NCBI GenBank assembly: GCA_937954195.1
Contig: CALFYR010000612.1
Span: 1 to 10,372, forward strand
Direction of reading: 5' to 3'
Source: an uncultured Dehalococcoidia bacterium
GTDB lineage: Bacteria; Chloroflexota; Dehalococcoidia; Tepidiformales; Tepidiformaceae
Length of the DNA stretch: 10,372 nucleotides
Under the pieces are notes generated by a model that had not been told where the DNA came from, did not search any database, and saw only the letters and a program-made list of their open reading frames with translations. The position numbers were made by a program, and so were the translations under genes. Positions within the stretch are counted from its first letter, which is position 1. Every line of letters starts with the position of its first letter. Below are positions 1 to 5,258 of this stretch, piece after piece.

Positions 1-193
1 GGAAGCAGCGCGGACAGTTGTCGGTACCATCCCAGCGGGCCGAACAGTGGGCGCAACGCCTGGGCCCGCTTGCCGGCTCCAGGGCATCGGTGCATGGCTC
101 GCACAGCGCGACGTCGAACCGCGAGCAACCAGCGCAGCGCAATGGATACAGCAGGTCGATGCCAAAGCGCAGGATTCCGCTCACCCGGCCCAT
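1..193 (-). CDS. comF: ComF-family phosphoribosyltransferase, N-terminal part (runs off the window)
   Basis: Reading leftward from an ATG at 193, 64 codons stay open to the window edge. They encode a Cys-rich N-terminus: Cys20/Cys23 (RCAGC), Cys31/Cys34 (LCEPC), Cys47/Cys50 (CAHC) and Cys60/Cys63 (CPRC), after the ComF-typical opening LRFGIDLLYPLRC. This double zinc-ribbon layout is characteristic of ComF/GntX proteins, whose C-terminal phosphoribosyltransferase domain would lie outside the window. ComF proteins support DNA uptake or recombination of imported DNA in some species; the function in other bacteria is less clear. The start lies 6 bp after the ricT stop, so the gene is very likely the third of a holB-ricT-comF operon. 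No strong ribosome-binding site is seen, and a GTG three codons on is an alternative start. The family call is confident; the role is inferred. Confidence 0.82.
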   Translation of the reverse strand, partial: MGRVSGILRFGIDLLYPLRCAGCSRFDVALCEPCTDALEPASGPRRCAHCSARWDGTDNCPRCF

Positions 194-199
194 CGGATT

Positions 200-1570
200 C
201 TAGGCGCCCTTCGGGCCGCCGCCCCGTCCGCGCCGGTTCCGGCGGCGGCCCTGGCGGCGAGCCTCGCCTTCTGCCGCTTCGCCGGTTGCCGGTTCGTTCG
301 AAGCCGGCGGCGGAGCGCTATCGCCCTGCGGCTTCGGTGGGCCATCGGTGCTGCGCCGGAACACACGCCCCTGCGGCGGAGGGGTGGATGGCTGGTTCGA
401 GCGCTCCGGCCCGCGCTCACGCCGGGGCGGACCTTCGGCGCGCCGTTCAGGTCGCGGAGTTTCGCCGCCGCGGCCACGGCTCCGATCCCTATCCCGTTCG
501 CGGCCGGGCGGGCGCTCCGCGGGAGCCTGCGGTGACGCCTCACCTCGTGGGGGACGGGCGGGCACCACACGCCGGGGGCCGCCACCTGGCAACCTTCCGC
601 GGCCAGGTCCCGGCGCAAACGCATCGTCGTCCCATGGACCTGGCTCGGCCGTCTCGGGGTTCAAGTCCTCCTCCGTCGCCTCGATAAGCCCCTGCGCGAT
701 GGCGTCGGCGCGGCTTATCGAAGGTGGCGGGTCGCCAGACTTACTGGCGGTGTCCCAGCGCACGACTGTCCCGAGGTCCCGGTCGCCGACCTCGATGCGC
801 TGGCCTTCGACATAGAGGGTGACCTGGCGGCGGATGATGTTCAGGCCGATGACCTTCCCCTCTCCGGTCGGGGTGCTGCAGCGTTGCCCGATCTTCGGGA
901 GCGACTTGCGCATCTCCTTGTAGCCTTCTTCTTCGTAGGAGAGACAGCAGAGGAGCCTGCCGCAAAGCCCACTAATCTTCTGGGGGTTCAGCGGGAGTTC
1001 TTGTTCCTTCGCCATGCGGATGGAGATGGACGGGAAGGTGGTAAGCCAGTTCGCGCAGCAGAGCTCCCGTCCGCAGATGCCGTAGCCGCCCGCCATCTTC
1101 GCGCGGTCGCGGGCACCCATTTGCCGCACATCCACCCGGACCTTGAACTGATCGGATGCGCGCCGGACGAACTCGCGATAGTCAACGCGGTCCTCGGCCG
1201 CATAGCTGAACGTCAGCCTTCGCCCGTCGAGGGTGAACTCGGCGGTATCGATCCGTGCGGGAAACTGCGCCTCCTCGCCGAGGCGCCGGGCCTCGGGGAG
1301 CAGTTCCTCCGCGCGTTTCCGCAAGTCATCGGCCTTCCGGATATCGGCCTCGGAGGCCAGCCGCAGGATCGGCTTCAACTCGCTCATGTTCAGTTCGTTG
1401 ACGACGACCTGACCAGGGGCGATGACGACCTTGGCCACTTCGGGACCGCGCGTGGTTTCGACCACGACAAACTCGCCCGCTTCCAGGCGCATCCCGGCGG
1501 TGTGGAAATAGAAGATCTTGCCGGCGTTTCGGAAACGCACACCGGCGACGCGTGAAAGGTCATCAGGCAT
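200..1570 (-). CDS. ricT: PSP1 domain protein (RicT/YaaT-like) with long disordered basic C-terminal tail
   Basis: The product is 456 aa from the ATG at 1570. Residues about 10-275 are a PSP1/RicT core with the family's cysteine motifs GICGRELCC (Cys166, Cys171, Cys172) and GLCGRLLCC (Cys203, Cys208, Cys209), plus Cys231. In Bacillus, RicT (about 275 aa) works with RicA and RicF in an Fe-S-containing complex that promotes RNase Y-dependent mRNA maturation and influences competence and biofilm formation; whether those partners exist here cannot be seen. Residues about 278-456 are low-complexity Pro/Arg/Gly/Glu sequence ending in RRQGRRRNRRGRGGGPKGA, reminiscent of RNA-binding disordered tails. 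I chose 1570 because GAGGAAGAG lies 10 nt upstream and the ATG overlaps the holB stop as ATGCCTGA (8 bp), implying translational coupling. A longer in-frame start at 1648 would lie deep inside holB and adds unrelated sequence. Confidence 0.88.
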   Translation of the reverse strand: MPDDLSRVAGVRFRNAGKIFYFHTAGMRLEAGEFVVVETTRGPEVAKVVIAPGQVVVNELNMSELKPILRLASEADIRKADDLRKRAEELLPEARRLGEEAQFPARIDTAEFTLDGRRLTFSYAAEDRVDYREFVRRASDQFKVRVDVRQMGARDRAKMAGGYGICGRELCCANWLTTFPSISIRMAKEQELPLNPQKISGLCGRLLCCLSYEEEGYKEMRKSLPKIGQRCSTPTGEGKVIGLNIIRRQVTLYVEGQRIEVGDRDLGTVVRWDTASKSGDPPPSISRADAIAQGLIEATEEDLNPETAEPGPWDDDAFAPGPGRGRLPGGGPRRVVPARPPRGEASPQAPAERPPGRERDRDRSRGRGGETPRPERRAEGPPRRERGPERSNQPSTPPPQGRVFRRSTDGPPKPQGDSAPPPASNEPATGEAAEGEARRQGRRRNRRGRGGGPKGA

Positions 1571-2657
1571 AAGCGAGGGGCTCTTCCTCGGGCGTGGCAG
1601 CCAGTGTAACGCGCGGGAACGAGAGGAGCATGAGTTCGAAGGCTGCACGCGTGTTCACATTCGCGAGGAGGTCGGCGCGCAGCTGCGTGATCGCGCGAAG
1701 GGCGTTGACCATCGCCGAGAGCGTTTCCCGAGCCTCGCCCCCTTCCGAACCGGTCCGAAGGCGCTCCTCCCAGAACGCCTCCCACGCGTCCAGCTCGGGG
1801 ACCACGGAATTCCGGTCCTTTCGGTAGCGGTCCGTAATCTCATTCGCGTAGCTGAATCGTTCGGCCCAGCGCGCTGCGGCAATTCGCGCGCACCGTTCGA
1901 GCAGGCGCTCCCGGTCGCCCATCAGGTCAGGTTGCTCGGCGAGTTGGAGGGCTCGCCCGGGGCGGCCGCCGCTGGCTTCCGCGGCGCGGGCCGCGAGTTC
2001 CCGATCGTAGCCGCGAGCGATAAGGCCTTCTTCGATGCTTGTCCGCGGCACCGGCCGCACGTCTATCCGGCGGCACCGGGAAACGATCGTCTCGATAATC
2101 GATTCGGGCGCGGCACTCAGGAGGCAGAAGACCGTGTGGCCGGGTGGTTCTTCAAGCGTCTTCAGGAGCGTGTGCGCGGCTTCCCGGCCGAACCGGTCGG
2201 CCGGGTCGATGATGATTGCGCGAAAGCGGGCTTCGAACGGGTACCGCGCGGCGAGGTCGATGATTCCACGGACCTGGCAGATGCGGATGTCGCGGGAGTC
2301 CGGGTGCTTGGCGTGGGATTCGCCGTCTCGTGGCTTGCAGAGCACATCTCCTGGGCCCATCACGATCACGTCCGGGTGCGAACCCTCTGCGATGAGCCGG
2401 CACGATCGGCACTCCCCGCAGGGGATCCCGCCATCGCCGGATTCCAGGGACGCCAGCGTATCGTCGCCGAAGAGGGAGGCTCCTGCGGGAGGCGGGGCGG
2501 CACGGTCGCAGTTCAGCAACATGGCGTAGTGGATCGCGAGGGCCATCCGGCCCGTGCCTTCGGTGCCGGCAAGGAGCAGCGCGTGGGGTGGGTCATCGCT
2601 CGCCGCGAGGGCCTCCAGCTCACGTACCAGGTCCGCATGTCCAATCAGATCCGCCAT
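1563..2657 (-). CDS. holB: DNA polymerase III subunit delta'
   Basis: The product is 364 aa, of the AAA+ clamp-loader type. Residues 25-45 hold a degenerate Walker A (GTEGTGRM, 31-38) in which the usual Lys is Arg. Cys50, Cys80, Cys83 and Cys86 (CGECRSC) form the clamp-loader zinc site. IIIDPADRF (148-156) stands in for Walker B, LLKTLEEPP (164-172) is the typical delta'/tau motif, and the SRC arginine-finger motif is at 193-195. Delta' is the stator of the clamp loader that places the beta sliding clamp on DNA, and many delta' proteins do not hydrolyse ATP, consistent with the altered P-loop. Insertions between Cys50 and Cys80 and around 103-122 make it a little longer than usual (about 330 aa). 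It leads a minus-strand cluster with ricT and comF. GGGGAAG immediately precedes the ATG, so ribosome-binding-site spacing is short. Confidence 0.88.
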   Translation of the reverse strand: MADLIGHADLVRELEALAASDDPPHALLLAGTEGTGRMALAIHYAMLLNCDRAAPPPAGASLFGDDTLASLESGDGGIPCGECRSCRLIAEGSHPDVIVMGPGDVLCKPRDGESHAKHPDSRDIRICQVRGIIDLAARYPFEARFRAIIIDPADRFGREAAHTLLKTLEEPPGHTVFCLLSAAPESIIETIVSRCRRIDVRPVPRTSIEEGLIARGYDRELAARAAEASGGRPGRALQLAEQPDLMGDRERLLERCARIAAARWAERFSYANEITDRYRKDRNSVVPELDAWEAFWEERLRTGSEGGEARETLSAMVNALRAITQLRADLLANVNTRAAFELMLLSFPRVTLAATPEEEPLAYA

Positions 2658-2936
2658 CTTCCCCAGAGCTTACGCGAACGCGCCGGGTGACGGCAGCGGA
2701 AGGGGCGCGGCGCCGGCGAGTTGGGAAGACTCCCCGGCGCCGCTTGGGGAGGATTGCCACTGGTTAGACCGGCCACCGCGCGAATCCTTACAGACAGACC
2801 TTGCAACTCCGTGACAAAGGCGGCCGGGGCGGCGAAACCCCTTTGACCCGCCCGCGCGAAAGGCGGACGGTGGGGACCCGGACGGCTTCATCGGGGCTGC
2901 GGCTGTCGCAGCGCGCCCCAGGTAAGGAGAGCATTC
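2658..2936. other. Divergent intergenic region between holB and the HesB-like gene
   Basis: These 279 bp separate divergently read genes, so both promoters should lie here. I see no convincing ORF or RNA gene. The clearest structure is the hairpin at 2707-2743. A weak minus-strand promoter for holB is possible: TTGTCA (complement of 2812-2817) and TGTAAG (complement of 2787-2792), but the 19-nt spacing is loose. No good plus-strand promoter was found by eye. Confidence 0.4.
2707..2743. repeat. Perfect 10-bp inverted repeat (hairpin) upstream of holB
   Basis: GCGGCGCCGG (2707-2716) is the exact reverse complement of CCGGCGCCGC (2734-2743). Inside the 17-nt loop, GAGT (2718-2721) pairs with ACTC (2729-2732) across a single C-C mismatch, giving a composite stem with a 7-nt loop. 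No T-tract follows on either strand, so it is not a classical terminator. It may be a leader structure of the holB transcript or a protein-binding dyad. Confidence 0.6.
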
Positions 2937-3260
2937 ATGAGCCAGCCCGATACCCTCGAACCACCCGTCGTAACCATTACCGAACAGGCGGCGACCGTCA
3001 TTAAATCCGCCTGTGAAGAACAATCCGCCAAACTCGTCCGCTTCTCCGTCGCCCTCCAGGGGGACAGCGTGGTGCATGGGATCACCCTTGAAGCAGCCCC
3101 TGCCCCGGAGGACGTCCTCTTCGAGCAGCACGAACTCACACTCGCGGTGAATCGCGAGCAGGTGCCGTTACTGCAGGGCACAGAGATCGACTACCGGGGC
3201 GACACTCCCGATGGCCACTTTGTAGTCGCCAACCCGAACCTCCGCACGAAGCCGAGCTAA
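2937..3260 (+). CDS. HesB/IscA-like (A-type carrier fold) protein lacking the conserved cysteines
   Basis: The product is 107 aa. AAGGAGA lies 6 nt before the ATG. The sequence follows the HesB/IscA/ErpA pattern through its whole length: VTITEQAATVIKSACEE (12-28) for the N-terminal helix, VRFSVALQGDSVVHGITL (34-51) for the first beta strands, EDVLFEQHELTLAVNREQVPLL (58-79), GTEIDY (81-86) and GHFVVANPN (93-101). A-type carriers bind Fe-S clusters with a CSG cysteine near residue 40 and a CGC pair at the C-terminus. Here the CSG position reads GDS and the tail reads NLRTKPS, so all three ligands are missing; the only cysteine, Cys26, sits in the first helix. It is therefore unlikely to carry a cluster in the usual way and may be a structural or regulatory paralogue, as with other Cys-less HesB-domain proteins. 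The gene is monocistronic, ending at the hairpin 3288-3312. Confidence 0.8.
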   Translation: MSQPDTLEPPVVTITEQAATVIKSACEEQSAKLVRFSVALQGDSVVHGITLEAAPAPEDVLFEQHELTLAVNREQVPLLQGTEIDYRGDTPDGHFVVANPNLRTKPS

Positions 3261-3287
3261 GCCGACCACCAGCCGTCCGATCGCCTT

Positions 3288-3312
3288 GAGGGTGGCCATT
3301 GCGGCCACCCTC
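3288..3312. terminator. Bidirectional stem-loop terminator between convergent genes
   Basis: GAGGGTGGCC (3288-3297) and GGCCACCCTC (3303-3312) form a perfect 10-bp stem with the 5-nt loop ATTGC. It lies 27 bp after the HesB-like stop and 3 bp beyond the stop of the convergent HAD gene, so it can serve both. No long T-tract follows on either strand; the plus side has only a short ATTT at 3318-3321. Termination strength is therefore uncertain. Confidence 0.7.
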
Positions 3313-3315
3313 GGC

Positions 3316-4041
3316 CTATTTCCCGGGTACGAGCTTTCGGGCGAGGTCGGGAAAGTCGGAACCCGCCACATCGACGAAGTCAGGGGCCGCAAGGTCACCC
3401 TGCCGACCTTCTCCGCGCTCGGCCGGGCGCGGGACGTAGGCCGTGAGGAGACCGGCCTCGCGGGCAGCCCTCAAGTCCCAGGGGTGGGCCGCGACCATCA
3501 TCACCTGTTCGGGCGTCAAACCGAGAGCGCGAACCCCGGCGCGATACGCCGCCGCATCAGGCTTGTAGTGTCCAAGAAACTCGCACGAAAGCACGCCATC
3601 CCAACTGAGCCCTCCGTGCTTCGAGCTATCGACGACCAGCGAAAAGGACAACACGGTCAGGACAACCACGGTGAATCGTGAGCGGAGTTGCTCAAGCGCC
3701 GGCGGGAAATCGGGCCAAACGCGAAGCCGGTGCCACGTGAGTGTGAGGTCGTCGGCCTCAGCTGGCGAAAGAGCGAGACTCGGGTACCTGAGAGCGATGT
3801 CGTCGAGTGCCATCCGGTGGAGCTGGTCCGCGTTCATCCAGGGGAGCTTCCCTTCCCGGACCTCCGCCAACCGTTCAAACATGCGCGAACGCCAGGCGTT
3901 GGTGTACCCCGCGGCGTCGAATTCGGCGATTCCCTTCGCGGCCGCGATGCCACGAACCTCGTCACGAATGGTTGAATGCCAATCGAAGACGGTCCCGCCT
4001 ACGTCGAAGGTCAGTGCTTTGACGCTGGAGAGATCCACCAT
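3316..4041 (-). CDS. HAD-superfamily hydrolase, type II haloacid dehalogenase-like
   Basis: The product is 241 aa from the ATG at 4041 (GGGGA 7 nt upstream). HAD motif I is TFDVGGTVFDW (11-21) with nucleophile Asp13; the family usually has DVFGT or DAYGT, so Gly15 is unusual. The motif II Thr is probably Thr129 (VVLTVLSFS). Lys160 in GHYKPD is motif III, and VAAHPWDL with Asp189 is motif IV. AAREAGLLTAYVPRP is typical of L-2-haloacid dehalogenase-like enzymes, which displace halide through an aspartyl-ester intermediate. The natural substrate is not predictable and need not be halogenated; phosphatase-like relatives exist. It lies 70 bp downstream of the HxlR gene on the same strand and is probably co-transcribed with it. 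An in-frame extension to 4173 was rejected because it would overlap the regulator and adds Arg/Pro-rich sequence unlike the family. Confidence 0.82.
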   Translation of the reverse strand: MVDLSSVKALTFDVGGTVFDWHSTIRDEVRGIAAAKGIAEFDAAGYTNAWRSRMFERLAEVREGKLPWMNADQLHRMALDDIALRYPSLALSPAEADDLTLTWHRLRVWPDFPPALEQLRSRFTVVVLTVLSFSLVVDSSKHGGLSWDGVLSCEFLGHYKPDAAAYRAGVRALGLTPEQVMMVAAHPWDLRAAREAGLLTAYVPRPAERGEGRQGDLAAPDFVDVAGSDFPDLARKLVPGK

Positions 4042-4111
4042 ACCCACGTCCCCAATCACAGGATTTCGGACATCGTACGCCGGGGCTGGTGGGAACCGTG
4101 CGCGTGGCTGC

Positions 4112-4792
4112 TTAGTGCGTCTGGAAGCAGGACTGGATCTGAGCGGCCGTTTCGGGCGAACCCGTGAGCTCACCGATATCCTCAGCGGCCGCCTCGCCGC
4201 GGATGAACCGGAAGAAACCTTCGGTATCTGTTTTCAGGTGGATATCGGCCGCAGGGTCGCCGTGCCGTCGCGGATGCAGGTGGCCGTCGTGGATATCGAA
4301 TGTCCAGGTGTTGCAATCGCTGCAATCGGCAATCTCGACGCTCATCCTCGTGGAGAGGTCTTCGGCCCGTTCCGGGTGGAACGAGAAGGTGGGGACCACC
4401 CGCACCATGAAGTCGTGGGTGACAGTGTCCCCGATGTGGTCTTCGGTCAGTGGTTCAACATAGGTGCGGCCCCAGCCCAGCAACGCCAAAAGGATGGGCC
4501 GGACGGCCCATCCTTTTTCGGTGAGGGTGTATTCAACTCGGGGAGGGAGTTCTTTGTAGTAGTTGCGAATGACGAGGTTTTCGGCTTCGAGGCGCTTCAG
4601 CCGGTCAGAGAGGGCGTTGGGGGACATGCCCGAGCAGCTCTCGAGGATGTCGTTGTAGCGGTGGAGGCCGGACATGAGGTCCCTGAGGATGAGAAGAGTC
4701 CAGCGGTCGCCCAGGATATCGAGAGTCTGGGCGATAACACAGGGGAGGTTGTAGGTCTTTTTCGCTACGTCGCTCTCTGTGCGCTGGGTCAT
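4112..4792 (-). CDS. HxlR-family winged-helix regulator with SCP2-like C-terminal domain
   Basis: The product is 226 aa. Residues 14-112 match HxlR proteins: conserved Cys18 before AQTLDILGDRWTLLILRDL (21-39), a recognition helix region around SPNALSDRLKRLEAENLV (57-74), and the wing with PPRVEYTLTEKG (83-94). Residues about 125-226 are an added domain whose end (DIHLKTDTEGFFRFIRGE, 183-200, then GSPETAAQIQSCF) resembles SCP2 sterol-carrier-type ligand-binding domains. Cys157 and Cys160 form a CxxC. HxlR regulators such as YodB and HypR sense electrophiles or oxidants through the N-terminal Cys; the SCP2-like part suggests a hydrophobic ligand instead or in addition (inference). The gene is divergent from the 64-aa gene, with a dyad operator candidate between them, and upstream of the HAD gene. 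A perfect terminator-like hairpin lies within codons about 92-101. Confidence 0.87.
   Translation of the reverse strand: MTQRTESDVAKKTYNLPCVIAQTLDILGDRWTLLILRDLMSGLHRYNDILESCSGMSPNALSDRLKRLEAENLVIRNYYKELPPRVEYTLTEKGWAVRPILLALLGWGRTYVEPLTEDHIGDTVTHDFMVRVVPTFSFHPERAEDLSTRMSVEIADCSDCNTWTFDIHDGHLHPRRHGDPAADIHLKTDTEGFFRFIRGEAAAEDIGELTGSPETAAQIQSCFQTH
4488..4518. terminator. Terminator-like perfect 13-bp inverted repeat inside the HxlR gene
   Basis: AAAAGGATGGGCC (4488-4500) and GGCCCATCCTTTT (4505-4517) are exact reverse complements with a 4-nt loop, followed by a further T at 4518. An A-tract/GC-stem/T-tract arrangement is the signature of an intrinsic terminator and works in both directions here. 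It lies within the HxlR codons for KGWAVRPIL. In the sense direction it would attenuate the regulator and HAD transcripts; in the antisense direction it would stop plus-strand read-through. Its activity is not known. Confidence 0.55.
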
Positions 4793-4849
4793 GGGCGGCG
4801 GCTCCGGTGCTTTGGTAAAGAAATTGACGAAAGTGTAGCCCTAAGACTA

Positions 4850-4877
4850 TTGACACGATAGCCATGGTGGCTATTAT
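4850..4877 (+). promoter_or_regulatory. Near-consensus sigma-70-type promoter for the 64-aa gene
   Basis: A perfect -35 TTGACA (4850-4855) is followed after 16 bp by the -10 TATTAT (4872-4877, one mismatch to TATAAT). Transcription would start near 4884, leaving a leader of about 95 nt. This is the strongest promoter match in the window. On the other strand TACACT (complement of 4832-4837) may be the -10 of the HxlR gene, though no good -35 accompanies it. Confidence 0.72.
4858..4874. promoter_or_regulatory. Operator-like dyad between -35 and -10 (candidate HxlR site)
   Basis: ATAGCCA (4858-4864) and TGGCTAT (4868-4874) are perfect 7-bp inverted arms around TGG. The dyad fills the promoter spacer and overlaps the -10, so a bound dimer would block polymerase. 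It also covers the expected -35 region of the divergent HxlR promoter. Assignment to the adjacent HxlR protein is inference from position. Confidence 0.55.
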
Positions 4878-4888
4878 TCGTGTACGGA

Positions 4889-4945
4889 CGCTGCTAGCGA
4901 AAAGCTAGTACCAGCGGTCACCGAAAACAAGCGTACCGACCGCTG
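4889..4945 (+). promoter_or_regulatory. Structured 5' leader with mutually exclusive hairpins
   Basis: CTAGC (4894-4898) pairs with GCTAG (4904-4908) across GAAAA, extended by CGCTG (4889-4893) with CAGCG (4912-4916). The same CAGCG belongs to CAGCGGTC (4912-4919), which is perfectly complementary to GACCGCTG (4938-4945). The two structures therefore compete. They lie in the leader of the 64-aa gene, upstream of its ribosome-binding site (4962-4973). It matches no riboswitch class that I recognise. Confidence 0.45.
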
Positions 4946-4979
4946 CGAGGCGAGTCAACATAGGAAAGGAAGGTCCACC

Positions 4980-5174
4980 ATGGCGCAAGCCACCACTCAG
5001 AAGCCCACGAACACCACCGTGGACCACTTCCACCGCTGGCGCATCGATGAGCCGAGCGGCCCCATTAGCCTGGGTGTCTGCAAGGAATGCGGCGCTGAGA
5101 AGCAGTTCAAGAACTGGCTCTCCGACGGCGACTTCATCACCAATGAAGAGCACCGCGTAGCGAACGCCGCCTAA
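4980..5174 (+). CDS. Small CxxC protein of unknown function
   Basis: The product is 64 aa, with AGGAAAGGAAGG ending 6 nt before the ATG, an excellent ribosome-binding site. Residues 16-48 hold the core: HFHRWRIDEPSGP (16-28), then LGVCKECGAEKQFKNW (31-46), with Cys34/Cys37 as a CxxC and His16/His18 as possible extra ligands. It may be a single zinc knuckle, though only two cysteines are present. I know of similar short HxW-x-I...GxCxxCG...FxN proteins in Chloroflexota, but none with a known function. There is no signal peptide or membrane segment. A near-consensus promoter, an operator dyad, a structured leader, a strong ribosome-binding site and a strong terminator indicate a highly expressed and controlled gene, probably regulated by the divergent HxlR protein (inference). 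Codon and base use match the neighbours. Confidence 0.8.
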   Translation: MAQATTQKPTNTTVDHFHRWRIDEPSGPISLGVCKECGAEKQFKNWLSDGDFITNEEHRVANAA

Positions 5175-5190
5175 TCCAAGCCCTCTCTTC

Positions 5191-5215
5191 CCCGGCGAAC
5201 CTCTCCATCGCCGGG
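5191..5215 (+). repeat. Stem-loop after the 64-aa gene
   Basis: CCCGGCGA (5191-5198) and TCGCCGGG (5208-5215) form a perfect 8-bp stem with a 9-nt loop, 16 bp after the stop codon. There is no T-tract directly after it. It precedes the stronger terminator and may protect the mRNA 3' end or assist termination. Confidence 0.5.
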
Positions 5216-5220
5216 AGTGC

Positions 5221-5257
5221 GAAACGGCCGTCCAGCAATGGGCGGCCGTTTCTTTGT
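5221..5257 (+). terminator. Intrinsic terminator of the 64-aa gene
   Basis: GAAACGGCCG (5221-5230) and CGGCCGTTTC (5243-5252) form a 10-bp perfect stem, extendable by TCC/GGG (5231-5233 with 5240-5242) to 13 pairs, followed by TTTGT. It is a good intrinsic terminator. It ends just before the convergent DUF5615 stop and could also serve that strand. Confidence 0.78.
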
Positions 5258-5258
5258 G

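Noticed and set aside
1571..1648. 26-residue N-terminal extension of ricT
   Set aside because: It lies within the holB frame, adds Ser/Arg-rich residues not found in the family, and the ATG at 1570 has a ribosome-binding site and coupling overlap.
1518..2690. Long plus-strand open frame (390 codons) opposite holB
   Set aside because: It is antisense to a clear delta' gene with conserved motifs, its translation resembles no family, and such frames are expected in high-GC DNA.
2722..2778. GGGAAG and GCCACTGG strings suggesting a cobalamin riboswitch
   Set aside because: The order and spacing do not fit the cobalamin aptamer, no convincing B12 box follows, and neither flanking gene is a cobalamin gene.
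2670..3131. Minus-strand frame covering the divergent spacer and the HesB-like gene
   Set aside because: It is antisense to the HesB-like gene, which has a ribosome-binding site and family similarity; the translation is low complexity.
4042..4173. 44-residue N-terminal extension of the HAD gene
   Set aside because: It would overlap the HxlR gene, and HAD enzymes of this type begin just before motif I, as with the ATG at 4041.
3671..4861. Long plus-strand open frame (396 codons) opposite the HAD and HxlR genes
   Set aside because: It runs antisense across two recognised genes and their spacer, and shows no domain or motif.
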